A model generated the notes under the pieces. The model did not search any database. It saw only the letters and a list, made by a program, of their open reading frames with translations, and had not been told where the DNA came from. Below, piece after piece: positions 34,932 to 46,639 of a stretch of 64,000 bases of DNA. Source of the DNA: Dallia pectoralis (Eukaryota > Chordata > Actinopteri > Esociformes > Umbridae); contig CM055758.1 in NCBI GenBank assembly GCA_029465975.1, positions 9,475,615 through 9,539,614 on the forward strand, in the 5' to 3' direction. A program made the position numbers and the translations under genes. Positions within the stretch are counted from its first letter, which is position 1, and each line of letters starts with the position of its first letter.

Positions 34932-35545
34932 GTGGAGCAGTGCCTTATAAAGGCACTATTAGCACGTTTCCACAGGTCCTTTACCCCGGTACCAGGGCCA
35001 CACCAGGGATTATTGCTAATGTTAGCTCTAGACATTCCATCACCTGACTGGTGGGACAGGATCGTGTCCATCTTTACGGATGCTCACGAGGTTCAGGACT
35101 TTCAGATGACCGAGGGGACATTTTACCTCTTCTGTCAAGGATTGAGAACTTCGATAGGACAACATGACCTAGACAAGACATTATGTATCTGTGTGCAAAC
35201 ACCAAGACGAGTTGGAATCACACTATGGAAACCGGCAACCGTTTGTCGTTTGTTTGGAGTGAGTGCCACCGCTGTCCACTGATGTGTCAGAGTCCTCTGT
35301 CCGGCAGTTCTTGTCAACTCCAAGCACGGACCACCATGCAGAGGTGGCCTGCGTTTTAGCCGATATTTCCATTTCCCCACTTCATTGGACCAGTCGATGG
35401 GTCGTACATTTCCATAATTGCACAAATTGAGTACCACCATGACTACTTCAACTGCAGATACTTGGACTGGACAGTATGACAGTCTGGCATCTGGCTCTCC
35501 TTAATGTCTGCTGTGCGACGCTGTTTGGAGAAATGCTATTTCATT
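34932..35545 (+). pseudogene. PIF/Harbinger (HARBI1-like) transposase fossil
   Basis: The first 350 bases are open and include MTEGTFYLFCQGL, RRVGITLWKPAT and CRLFGVSATAVH. These match, in order, the HARBI1-family stretch before the catalytic core: the MS-x-x-TF-x-x-L helix, the RVA-x-TLW-x-LAT motif and the FG-x-x-x-x-TV helix. In another frame at about 35385-35450 comes GPVDGSYISIIAQ then EYHHDYFN, matching the first catalytic aspartate block (GxIDGSHIPI...Y-x-DYxNRK). A stop follows within 10 codons, and the second and third catalytic residues are not recognisable. HARBI1-type proteins cut element DNA together with a separate Myb-like partner. A Myb-like relic lies 1.2 kb downstream, inside another element. 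At least one frameshift shows this copy is dead. Confidence 0.75.
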
Positions 35546-36150
35546 AAGGGTACTTCTCCTCAACCATCATCAATTCACTAGCTATTAATAAACAAATTGC
35601 TAAACCCCGTATTCCCTGTTTCGAACACCACGAACACATTGCAGATTAGTTCTCCTTATGTCTGGACAATTGAATGACAATGTATGGTCATCAGCAATGC
35701 CAAACTAACAACTCTGCCCTCGGGTCATTGTCCAAAATGGATCTCAGACAACTTGTTAACTTTATCTTTGCCATTTAAGGTCATTCCAGCGAAGCTGTGC
35801 TAGAGTTGGATTATATTATAACTGTCTGGTGGAGTGCAAAACCACACAGCTTTAGAATAGAAACAAGCTGTGAAAGGCACAAAAAAACTCAGCTCAAGGG
35901 TATTTTCGGTTTTTTAAAGGGCTGATTTTTTATTACAAAGACAATGACTAAAATGTTATTTTACTGGTATTCGTTTGGCACCTCTGTGAGAAGTCATACA
36001 GGAATGTTTAACAGCCTCCTAAATATGAACGTGCACCTATGAACGATAGCATCATCTTTCAATTACGTGTTCTGGTTCTTGTACATACATTCTGTACAGA
36101 GAGACCGTCAGCGTTGGTGAAGTTGACTCTCAAATGCACATGTATGAGCA
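35546..36150. other. Unique spacer
   Basis: I see no gene. It may contain the unrecognisable 3' remainder of the Harbinger fossil. Confidence 0.4.
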
Positions 36151-36310
36151 GGAGCCCTGCCCCTGGAGGAGGAGCCCTGCTCCTGGAGGAGGAGCCCTGC
36201 TCCTGGAGGAGGAGCCCTGCCCCTGGAGGAGGAGCCCTGCCCCTGGAGGAGGAGCCCTGCCCCTGGAGGAGGAGCCCTGCCCCTGGAGGAGGAGCCCTGC
36301 CCCTGGAGGA
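36151..36310. repeat. 20 bp minisatellite, 8 copies
   Basis: The unit is GGAGCCCTGCCCCTGGAGGA, with CTGCTCCTGG in the second and third copies. It ends exactly where the SINE begins. Confidence 0.95.
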
Positions 36311-36466
36311 GGAATTGGTGTAGCTCAGTGGTAGAGTGCATGCTCTGTATGTATGAGGTCCTGGGTTTAATCCCCAGCTTCTCCCCAGGTCACTGTTGCA
36401 AATGAGAATTTGTTCTCAATCGGCCTACCTGGTTAAATAAAGGTTAAATGAAAACAAAACAAAGCT
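36311..36466 (+). mobile_element. tRNA-derived SINE with RSg-1-like tail
   Basis: The head is tRNA-like: an A box TAGCTCAGTGG (36321-36331) and a B box GGGTTTAATCC (36363-36373) would form the internal RNA polymerase III promoter. The tail GCAAATGAGAATTTGTTCTC then CCTACCTGGTTAAATAAAGG is nearly the 3' end of a salmonid/pike LINE, which such SINEs borrow for retrotransposition. It ends A-rich. TGGAGGA occurs directly before (36304-36310) and after (36467-36473), a probable 7 bp target duplication taken from the last unit of the 20 bp array. Confidence 0.85.
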
Positions 36467-36496
36467 TGGAGGATACAATTTGATAATGCTCCCAGT

Positions 36497-38017
36497 GGCC
36501 CTCATTTATCATTCTTGCGTAGAAACGGGCGTATATGTTGGCGTAAGATTATGCTTACACTCCTCTCACCACCTGATTTATGAAGCTGTGCGTACCGTTG
36601 AAATCCAGGTGTACGCAATACCTGCCCTTGATAAATGCCGCGGCTGAAAACGATCGTCATTAGGATAACACGCCCCTATATATTCAAGTCTCCGCCTCCC
36701 CCACGCCCTCATTTTACGCCATGGACACACGGAAGACGGCAAAGAAGAGAAACTTCTCCGACGTGGAGATCGAGATAATTTCATTTCACGTCACATGTAT
36801 TGGGGTGTACAATAGTGATGGTGACGTGATGTGGAGTACCATTCATTCACATTAATAATTGCATGACAATTTGTAATATTCTTATTATTATTATTTTTAT
36901 TATTAATGACGCTTATTGTTATTTAGAATGTCATTATTATTATTTGTATTATTATTATTATTTAAAAGAAGAAGAATGTCATTTTTATTATTTTGTCTGA
37001 ATTATTTTTTGGTCGAAAGCCTTTCATTACTGAACCCATATTAACATATCGGACATACGGGGTGCATGCCCCTCTTCTCTTTTTTTCTGCGCTCTGATCT
37101 CCTTCTCCTGCTCTGTGCGCTGCTCCGTCTCCGTCTCCACGCGGGTTCTCCGCATCCAACAATTTCAACTGTAGTAACAAGCAGTAACAATTTCAACTGT
37201 AGTGTCATAACAACACCAAAAGCCTTTTATATCATTTATATCTAATTGTCATTATTACAGTTGCAACTATGCGTTGCAACTGTCCAACCCCCTGGCAACC
37301 ATCTTAAAAATAGTGATCCTAGCCCAACACATTAGCTTGAACACATTATACCCAAGTCGGTTAAGAGCTGAGAAACTGCACATTCAAACGATACAACTAT
37401 AAAGATCAACACTTGAACAGTTTAGACAGTATGACAAAAAATCTTTTTTGTTTTAAAAAAAGTTACTTTTTTACCTTGAATTTCAGTTCTCCTATAAGTA
37501 AGTTTAACATGTTGCTGTAAACTTCCAGAAAGAAGGAGGGGCATACTGAGCATGTGCAGTAGAAGTGTCATGACTCCAGCTCATTCCTGATTGGAGAAAT
37601 CATCAATGTTGCCACACGTTGCAACTGTCCCCACTCTCCCCTATTGTTTCGGTGATAAAAGTATTTCGGTGCACCCCTAATACATATGCTTACAAATCAA
37701 ATGCTTTGGTAAAGTCACACAAATTAAACATTGAAGCCCATGTTGCACAAAAATAAACACTGAAGTTTATAATTATGTTGTTTTTTACAGTGGGCCATAA
37801 TATATCATATCTTTTAGTTTGTCAGTGCGTTTTGTGGTGTCAGGAATTGTTTTTCTGCGCATTTCCGCACTAACTCAAAACGTGCGTATATATGTACACC
37901 ACCTCCTGAGCTGGCGTAGGATTGATAAATTGATAAATCTCAAAGTCACCGTGGTTTTGGGTGTACGCCAGGTGTACGCTGGAAATTTGGTGTACGCACT
38001 TTTGATAAATCAGGGCC
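36497..38017. mobile_element. Non-autonomous Harbinger-like transposon with inverted termini
   Basis: The left end GGCCCTCATTTATCATTCTT and the right end, read inverted, GGCCCTGATTTATCAAAAGT are terminal inverted repeats. TGCGTA/GCGTAC motifs follow on both sides. Flanks read CAGTG on each side, so the target duplication is either 3 bp (AGT) or 5 bp (CAGTG), depending on where the symmetrical end is placed. Three bases would fit PIF/Harbinger. It is about 1.5 kb, carries a Myb/SANT relic (36721-36855), and has no transposase. Near 37655-37680 TTTCGGTGCACCCCTAA looks like the end of another, hAT-type element nested inside. Confidence 0.7.
36721..36855 (+). pseudogene. Myb/SANT-like (NAIF1-type) Harbinger protein, N-terminal relic
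   Basis: The 44-codon frame begins MDTRKTAKKRNFSDVEIEII and then loses similarity before a stop. KKRNFSDVEIEII matches the start of the Myb/SANT-like DNA-binding protein that Harbinger elements encode beside the transposase (compare human NAIF1, KKRKMNFSEREVEII). In active elements this protein binds the termini and brings the transposase to the nucleus. Only the first helix remains. The rest was deleted, in line with the element being non-autonomous. Confidence 0.65.
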
Positions 38018-38081
38018 AGTGTGTCTAGGGTGAAGGGTTGAGGTAAGGATCAAGGTTGCCAATAATCATGGAGGGTTAGGG

Positions 38082-38172
38082 TGCTTCTGTAGGGTGCTTC
38101 TGTAGGGTGTTTCTGTAGGGTGCTTCTGTAGGGTGCTTCTGTAGGGTTCTACTGTAGGGTTCTACTGTAGGG
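38082..38172. repeat. 13 bp minisatellite
   Basis: GGGTGCTTCTGTA, about 7 copies; the last two or three read GGGTTCTACTGTA. Confidence 0.9.
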
Positions 38173-40185
38173 TCATCATCTATATGACATTGATAATAAC
38201 AAATATTATAACAAATATAAGATATATTAATTTGACCGAGACAATTACTTGTCCACAGAAGCCTTCAATATATTAACATGTCTTCTCACGATATGCTGGA
38301 GTAGCCGAAGGCTTCAGATAACCCAAAATAATGAGAAGATGCGCCGTTTCTGGCAAAAAAAGCAGCCGATTACCTCAGACTATTGCATAGCGCCCTTAAT
38401 GTGTCGTGAATGCAAATGGGACCCGTGCTGAATTTCAATTAATTTCAATCTGATGTTTGATATTAAATTGCTGGGTCAGTCTTTAGGATTATGTATTGTA
38501 TAAGGCTCATGTTATTGTGTCACATAGACAAACTAAAGACCAGCAGCTTCTCATCGCCATTCACCACAACACTGGTAAGATCCCAGATATCTGTCAGCTG
38601 TGGAAATGTTGAACTGCTTCAGCTTTGAGCACCTGGAGGCTTCGCCAATCACAGTAATACTGTTTGTCTACTACGGTACACAGAAGAACGGATCTCTACC
38701 CATCAACAGTCATCTGGGTCGTGCTCGTACTCTGTCACTCTGGTACCTCAGGCCCGGTCATTCATAACAGATAACCAGGAAGCTCTAGCAACTATTAAAC
38801 AGGTAACGCGGTAGATGTTTAAGTCTTGTTGCTAACCTTGTACATTCTTATAGAATACATCACACCGGCATCTCGAATGATCTGACGTTTGTAGCACTGG
38901 AAGAAATGTTTAGGTTGTCGTACCACAGCTTGTACCCACCCATTAGATTGCCTGCTGCATCTTTTTGCTCTGGTTGAATGAAACAACCAATCATTTTACT
39001 GGCCACTGCTCTGTCCATTTCACTGCAGCAATGTAATACAAAGCCTACTAATATGATTGAAAAAAAACATGTAGCTCTTTTTGAAGTTAGTGGGACAAAA
39101 TACAATGTAAAACCCCGATCTGAGCGAAAAAATGCAAACGGCAGCGGCTGAAATGAACCCGCTTCCAGATGAAGAATACAGTCCCCACATAAGTTCTTTA
39201 AAAGCATTTTGACATGCATTCTGGTGCCACAAATGCAGCAGTTTCAATACATTCTAAAACCAGGACGACAAATCATGTCAATGCCAGTAAAGGGGTTCGT
39301 GTTTTAAAATGCCGTCAAACATCTTTTGTACAGGATTATCTAGTGACAGCTTGTAGTTGAGTGTGATTGTGAGAAGGCCCAGGAACCGACCTAGGCCTGT
39401 AAGCAATGCGGCTACCAGAGTCATTAATCTGGCTCCGGGCTCGTTAAGAACCCCACATTATTTCTTAAATCATAGTACTGCCCGCCATGCATTTTTTAAA
39501 TAGGAATAATATCCCGGGGCCAGTTGGAGCACATGGGGCAGATACAGCCGACTCAAAACTTTCTCTCTCTCAAACTTTTTCTTCAGGGCTGAGAATAAGA
39601 CCCTAGAAATCAGACAGACGTGTTTTGATCGCGATAGAAACACGCAATCAGGATCTGTTCGACGTCGGGTCACTGGAGCCGGCAGCAAAGATTTAGGCTG
39701 ACCCCTCCCTCTAACTCCACAAGAACAGCTTCTTCCACACAGCGGTGTGTCTAAACAACACGCCTCTAGCACTAGGCTGTCCTTAGGCCCCCCCACATCA
39801 ACCCCATAACCCCCCTGGACACAATCAGCTGATACTATAGACATTGGTGGCACATCCTGAACTATAACTGGACATTGCTCTTATTTGCACAACGGTGTAT
39901 ACAATTACATACTGGTCTACATTCTGCTCCTTTGCACCACTCTGATATATATATGACACACACGACTACATGTATCATATTACTTATGCCACCAGGCAGG
40001 GTATCTTGTCGAACTGTTAGTGTTGTGTGTTTTTTGCTCTATTTGCCCGGTTCACGTACGTTTAAAAAAGTGTGTTCTAAATGCTGCAGCTGTGGGACAG
40101 AACAAATTACATGTATCTGTAAACCGACTTGGCGAATATACCTGATTCTGATTATGATTCAAAGAGCAGTAAAGAGGCGAAATAA
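38173..40185. other. Unique stretch
   Basis: A minus-strand frame of 119 codons at 38860-39219 has no motif I know and lacks convincing exon signals. No transposon was recognised. Confidence 0.45.
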
Positions 40186-42869
40186 CAACCAGTACATAAA
40201 GAGCTGTATAGAGGTAACATAACAACCAGTACATAAAGAGCTGTATAGAGGTAACATAACAACCAGTACATAAAGAGCTGTATAGAGGTAACATAACAAC
40301 CAGTACATAAAGAGCTGTAAAGAGGTAACATAACAACCAGTACATAAAGAGCTGTATAGAGGTAACATAACAACCAGTACATAAAGAGCTGTATAGAGGT
40401 AACATAACAACCAGTACATAAAGAGCTGTATAGAGGTAACATAACAACCAGTACATAAAGAGCTGTATAGAGGTAACATAACAACCAGTACATAAAGAGC
40501 TGTATAGAGGTAACATAACAACCAGTACATAAAGAGCTGTAAAGAGGTAACATAACAACCATTACATAAAGAGCTGTAAAGAGGTAACATAACAACCAGT
40601 ACATAAAGAGCTGTATAGAGGTAACATAACAACCAGTACATAAAGAGCTGTATAGAGGTAACATAACAACCAGTACATAAAGAGCTGTAAAGAGGTAACA
40701 TAACAACCAGTACATAAAGAGCTGTATAGAGGTAACATAACAACCAGTACATAAAGAGCTGTATAGAGGTAACATAACAACCATTACATAAAGAGCTGTA
40801 AAGAGGTAACATAACAACCAGTACATAAAGAGCTGTATAGAGGTAACATAACAACCAGTACATAAAGAGCTGTAAAGAGGTAACATAACAACCATTACAT
40901 AAAGAGCTGTAAAGAGGTAACATAACAACCAGTACATAAAGAGCTGTATAGAGGTAACATAACAACCAGTACATAAAGAGCTGTATAGAGGTAACATAAC
41001 AACCAGTACATAAAGAGCTGTAAAGAGGTAACATAACAACCAGTACATAAAGAGCTGTATAGAGGTAACATAACAACCAGTACATAAAGAGCTGTAAAGA
41101 GGTAACATAACAACCATTACATAAAGAGCTGTAAAGAGGTAACATAACAACCAGTACATAAAGAGCTGTAAAGAGGTAACATAACAACCAGTACATAAAG
41201 AGCTGTAGTACCAGTAAAAAGCTGTAAAGAGGTAACATAACAACCATTACATAAAGAGCTGTATAGAGGTAACATAACAACCAGTACATAAAGAGCTGTA
41301 AGAGGTAACATAACAACCAGTACATAAAGAGCTGTATAGAGGTAACATAACAACCATTACATAAAGAGCTGTAAGAGGTAACATAACAACCAGTACATAA
41401 AGAGCTGTATAGAGGTAACATAACAACCAGTACATAAAGAGCTGTAAAGAGGTAACATAACAACCAGTACATAAAGAGCTGTATAGAGGTAACATAACAA
41501 CCAGTACATAAAGAGCTGTATAGAGGTAACATAACAACCAGTACATAAAGAGCTGTATAGAGGTAACATAACAACCATTACATAAAGAGCTGTATAGAGG
41601 TAACATAACAACCAGTACATAAAGAGCTGTATAGAGGTAACATAACAACCAGTACATAAAGAGCTGTATAGAGGTAACATAACAACCATTACATAAAGAG
41701 CTGTAAAGAGGTAACATAACAACCAGTACATAAAGAGCTGTATAGAGGTAACATAACAACCATTACATAAAGAGCTGTATAGAGGTAACATAACAACCAT
41801 TACATAAAGAGCTGTATAGAGGTAACATAACAACCATTACATAAAGAGCTGTAAAGAGGTAACATAACAACCATTACATAAAGAGCTGTATAGAGGTAAC
41901 ATAACAACCATTACATAAAGAGCTGTATAGAGGTAACATAACAACCAGTACATAAAGAGCTGTATAGAGGTAACATAACAACCAGTACATAAAGAGCTGT
42001 ATAGAGGTAACATAACAACCAGTACATAAAGAGCTGTATAGAGGTAACATAACAACCAGTACATAAAGAGCTGTATAGAGGTAACATAACAACCAGTACA
42101 TAAAGAGCAGTAAAGAGGTAACATAACAACCATTACATAAAGAGCTGTAAAGAGGTAACATAACAACCATTACATAAAGAGCTGTATAGAGGTAACATAA
42201 CAACCAGTACATAAAGAGCTGTATAGAGGTAACATAACAACCAGTACATAAAGAGCAGTAAAGAGGTAACATAACAACCATTACATAAAGAGCTGTAAAG
42301 AGGTAACATAACAACCATTACATAAAGAGCTGTATAGAGGTAACATAACAACCAGTACATAAAGAGCTGTAAAGAGGTAACATAACAACCAGTACATAAA
42401 GAGCTGTATAGAGGTAACATAACAACCAGTACATAAAGAGCTGTATAGAGGTAACATAACAACCAGTACATAAAGAGCTGTATAGAGGTAACATAACAAC
42501 CAGTACATAAAGAGCTGTAAAGAGGTAACATAACAACCAGTACATAAAGAGCTGTATAGAGGTAACATAACAACCAGTACATAAAGAGCTGTATAGAGGT
42601 AACATAACAACCAGTACATAAAGAGCTGTATAGAGGTAACATAACAACCAGTACATAAAGAGCTGTATAGAGGTAACATAACAACCAGTACATAAAGAGC
42701 TGTATAGAGGTAACATAACAACCAGTACATAAAGAGCTGTATAGAGGTAACATAACAACCATTACATAAAGAGCTGTATAGAGGTAACATAACAACCATT
42801 ACATAAAGAGCTGTATAGAGGTAACATAACAACCATTACCGTCACACAAAAAGCAGTAAAGAGGTAACA
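40186..42869. repeat. 37 bp minisatellite, ~72 copies
   Basis: The unit is CAGTACATAAAGAGCTGTAT plus AGAGGTAACATAACAAC. Two positions vary repeatedly: CAGTAC/CATTAC and GTATAG/GTAAAG. A third variant (GAGCAGTAAAG) occurs at about 42107 and 42255. A disrupted copy lies at about 41205-41225, and two 36 bp copies near 41289 and 41371. The minus strand lacks stops in all three frames of the unit, so frames up to 471 codons exist. They are artefacts. Confidence 0.98.
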
Positions 42870-43480
42870 CAATGACGTACATAAAATATTTACATTTTTA
42901 TGTACCCTTCTAAGCTCTACCATAGGGACAAATGTGCAAATTGGAAACCGTTTACTGTCACTTGTTGTTTTAAACGTTTATTCCAGGATGATAGGTTCTC
43001 CGGAGGCTGGTGTTTGAGGGGAATCTAGTGTGCACGTGTATGCGTGTGGGCATGTCTGATCAACCCCACGTAACTTTCCTGTAGTCATATCTTTGCCATT
43101 CCATTAACCACTCCGGAGACACTGCACACTGTATCACATACTGATCTATTTGTAGCTGCCCCAGCGAGCCAGGGTTAACAGCTTTCTATAAATTTAAAAG
43201 CTTTCAAATAGCGACAGATTCTTTTCTCAATGATCAAATATTAAGACAACATTATAAGAGAGTAGTTCACTGTGGCTTTCCTGGGACCATTAGACCGTGG
43301 GTCAATTCTAATTTAGTAAAGTAAACTATTAGTGTATCAATATGTAGATGGATGATCACTGTGAGCGACAGGGATTCATGGTTATTGAATGTTTTTCAAT
43401 TTAACTGCATTATTATTGCCTCCTTTGGCTCCATAAAATTGGCCAAGCTGCCCGTTCTCTGATATAAATTATGTATGTTG

Positions 43481-43522
<42 letters not shown>

Positions 43523-43985
43523 CATCAAACACATATCGGTCATTCACTGAATTATGTAAGAAAGTGTGGCCTGTAGAGAATTTGCTCGCGTTTGAACCCA
43601 CAACACACGAGTGACTAAAATAAAAACTAAATCCATCTTGGGAACATTGTGAGGTCGTGGCCTGTGATGTCACAACCCTTTACCTCATTCTGTATGAATA
43701 ACTGGCCTTCATGTTGAAGCAGCCATTAAGTGCCTAGGGCCTTTTTACCCTACAATATATTTTCCTTAAAATGCTACATTATTTTGTATTATAAAAAGTG
43801 GACAGTTTGAGTCCTAAATGCAAATCAGCAGAATTGAGCTGTGGAATATGAGTCTGTGTATCACAGGTATGACATCACTGTTTACTGTTTTAATTGCATT
43901 AGTAACCGTTAGTAACCAGGCAAAAATGCACAAGGGTTTAGTTACTATCAAAGAGTGCCTGGAACCAGCCCTTTATCAAACTATA
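42870..43985. other. Unique spacer with a (GT)n tract
   Basis: I see no gene. A (GT)n run lies at 43484-43516, followed by GCGCGCGC. Confidence 0.5.
43484..43524. repeat. (GT)n/(GC)n microsatellite
   Basis: GT repeats pass directly into alternating GC, a purine-pyrimidine alternation able to take Z-form. Confidence 0.9.
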
Positions 43986-43987
43986 CA

Positions 43988-44208
43988 CAATACCCCATAG
44001 CGACCAATCAAAAACAATACCCCATAGCGACCAAACAAAAACAATACCCCATAGCGACCAAACAAAAACAATACCCCATAGCGACCAATCAAAAACAATA
44101 CCCCATAGCGACCAAACAAAAACAATACCCCATAGCAACCAAACAAAAACAATACCCCATAGCGACCAATCAATAACAATACCCCATAGCGACCAATCAA
44201 AAACAATA
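43988..44208. repeat. 27 bp minisatellite, left part, interrupted by an LTR element
   Basis: The unit is CAATACCCCATAGCGACCAA plus TCAAAAA, with AACAAAAA variants, about 8 copies. The array stops at CAATA 44204-44208, where the retrotransposon begins, and resumes after it. Confidence 0.95.
44204..44208. repeat. Target-site duplication, left copy (LTR element)
   Basis: CAATA, repeated at 47330-47334. Because CAATA is also part of every 27 bp unit, the match alone is weaker evidence than usual, but it fits the interrupted unit. Confidence 0.75.
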
Positions 44209-44601
44209 TGTCACGATTGGTGTGGTGGCGTTGCTACACGGACATATTTCGGTGATGCACTTCCTTGTTTCACTTCCGTGTTTACGTTTGTCTCACGGCT
44301 GTTTGCACTTATAATCAATGGGATATAAGAGGGTCGCGAGCAGTGCACTCGTTGCTTCGCATTGTTCTATGTCACATTGTTTGTAGAGGTGAGTGTTTTT
44401 GTAACACGTTAGAATTGTTGTTTGAAGGTGCTTGTTTTAAGTCGCTATATGCGCATTTTCCTTTCATTCGACCAGTACGTGTTTTTGTCGCCGTTTACGG
44501 TTTGTTTTGAGTTTGCTGTCCTTTAAATAAACCTGACCCAAACGGATATACGACTCTGCACATGGCTTCCTCACGCACTACACCTTGGACGGACCGTGAC
44601 A
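44209..44601 (+). mobile_element. 5' LTR (393 bp)
   Basis: It begins TGTCACGATTGG and ends GGACCGTGACA. GGGATATAAGAGG at about 44320 is a TATA-like element, and TTTAAATAAACC at about 44523 carries AATAAA. I saw no difference from the 3' LTR on reading both through. Confidence 0.9.
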
Positions 44602-45261
44602 GAATGCGAAGCCCACAAAGAAGCCAGCGGAGCCAGCAGACGGTGAGTGGATTCCTCGGGGGCAAGCTATAGCGCCCGAAGGATGAAGCTCACCGTCGCA
44701 CCACGGAGCAGTGGGACTGGGGTAAGCCGGAGACGCCCGAAGAGGAGTATAGGCGCCTCCGTGCTTACTTCGGGTATGAGCCACCGATGCAGCTACCAGG
44801 GCCGATTACATCGGGTCCGCGGTCCCTCCCGGAGGAAGGCAAGAGGGCACCCCGAAGGCGTCCCAAGAAGGTTTTTGGGGGAGCTAAGGAGGTGTTCCGG
44901 GAGGACCGCGGAGAGAGCACCCACGGTCCTGGTGCTGCAGGAACGGCCCCCACTGCTCCGGGGCTGCAGACAGGGGAGGGAAACCCCTGGAGCTACAGCC
45001 ACTACCCCCGCCGTGGGAAGACCCTTTTCTGCCGCCGACGACAGGGACAGAAAAACCCCCGAGGGGGTTGGATGAACAGCCCTCAGCTGTTATTAGGACG
45101 TGGTGGAGGACATGGCTGGAGCTACAGCCACAAACCCCGCAGTGGGAAGACCCTTTTCGGCCACCGACGTCAGGGACAGAAAAACCCCCGGAGGGGTTGG
45201 ATGATCAGCCCTCGGCTGTTATTAGGACGTGGTGGAGGACATGGCTGGATTTCCAAGAGCC

Positions 45262-45862
45262 AGCGCCTGAGATGGTCGCCACCACGCCTGCGCCCGAGAT
45301 GGTCGCCACCATGCCAGCGCCCAAGATGGTTGCCGCCGTCTCGCCAGCGTCCACGATGGCTCCCGCCGTCACGCCAGCGCTCAAGATGGCTGTTGCTGTC
45401 ACGCCAGCGCTCAAGATGGCTGCCGTCGTCCCGCCAGCGCCCAAGATGGCTGCCACCGTCACGCCAGCGTCCACGATGGCTCCCGCCGTCCCGCCAGCGC
45501 TCAAGATGGCTGGTGCCGTCACGCCAGCGTCCACGAGGGTTCCCGCCGTACCGCCAGCGTCCAAGATGGCTGCCGCCGTCACGCCAGCGTCCACGATGGC
45601 TCCCGCTGTCCCGCCAGCGCTCAAGATGGCTGTTGCCGGCACGCCAGCGCTCAAGATGGCTGCCGTCGTCCCGCCGGCGCTCAAGATGGCTGTTGCCGTC
45701 ACGCCAGCGCCCACGATGGCTCCCGCCGTCACGCCAGCGTCCAAGATGGCTACCGTCGTTCCGCCAGCGCCCAAGATGGCTCCCGTCGTCCCGCCAGCGC
45801 TCAAGATGGCTGTGGCTGTCACGCCAGCGCCCAAGATGGCTGCCACCGTCACGCCAGTGTCC
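45262..45862. repeat. 30 bp minisatellite inside the LTR element
   Basis: The unit is GCGCTCAAGATGGCTGCCGT plus CGTCCCGCCA, with CCCAAG and TCCACG alternating for CTCAAG, about 20 copies. Every unit holds a MATGGCT-type core. Confidence 0.9.
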
Positions 45863-45865
45863 ACA

Positions 45866-46155
45866 ATGGCTGCCGCACCGCCGCCCACAATGGCTGCCGC
45901 ATCGCCGCCCACAATGGCTGCCGCATCGCCGCCCACAATGGCTGCCGCATCGCCGCCCACACTGGCTGCCGCATCGCCGCCCACAATGGCTGCCGCATCG
46001 CCGCCCACAATGGCTGCCGCCGCCCACAATGGCTGCCGCATCGCCGCCCACAATGGCTGCCGCATCGCCGCCCACAATGGCTGCCGCATCGCCGCCCACA
46101 ATGGCTGCCGCATCGCCGCCCACAATGGCTGCCGCATCGCCGCCCACAATGGCTG
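45866..46155. repeat. 24 bp minisatellite inside the LTR element
   Basis: ATGGCTGCCGCATCGCCGCC plus CACA, about 12 copies. One unit near 46018 lacks CATCGC-type bases and shifts register. Confidence 0.9.
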
Positions 46156-46164
46156 CGCCACGCC

Positions 46165-46615
46165 GCCCTCACGATGGCCGCCGCCACGACGACGCTCACG
46201 ATGGCCGCCGCCACGACGACGCTCACGATGGCCGCCGCCACGACGACGCTCACGATGGCCGCCGCCACGACGACGCTCACGATGGCCGCCGCCACGACGA
46301 CGCTCACGATGGCCGCCGCCACGACTACGCTCACGATGGCCGCCGCCACGACTACGCTCACGATGGCCGCCGCCACGACTACGCTCACGATGGCCGCCGC
46401 CACGACTACGCTCACGATGGCCGCCGCCACGACTACGCTCACGATGGCCGCCGCCACGACTACGCTCACGATGGCCGCCGCCACGACTACGCTCACGATG
46501 GCCGCCGCCACGACTACGCTCACGATGGCCGCCGCCACGACACCGCCCACGATGGCCGCCGCCACGACTGCGCCCCCGATGGCCGCCGCCACGACGGCGC
46601 CCACGATGGCCTCCG
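46165..46615. repeat. 27 bp minisatellite inside the LTR element
   Basis: ATGGCCGCCGCCACGACGAC plus GCTCACG, about 16 copies. The first six carry ACGACGACG, the next block ACGACTACG, and the last few GCGCCC-type variants, so sequence changes run in blocks. Confidence 0.95.
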
Positions 46616-46639
46616 CCACCACGTCGCCCACGACGGCGG

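Noticed and set aside
36311..36380. Functional tRNA gene
   Set aside because: A and B boxes are present, but the sequence continues into a LINE-like tail with an A-rich end and a target duplication, so it is a SINE.
38860..39247. 119-codon minus-strand frame
   Set aside because: I considered a transposon or exon origin, but no motif, splice signal or repeat context supported it.
40052..42832. Many minus-strand frames up to 471 codons with hydrophobic peptides that look like membrane proteins
   Set aside because: The 37 bp unit lacks stops in all minus frames. The apparent membrane character is repeat translation (YSSLCTGCYV-type).
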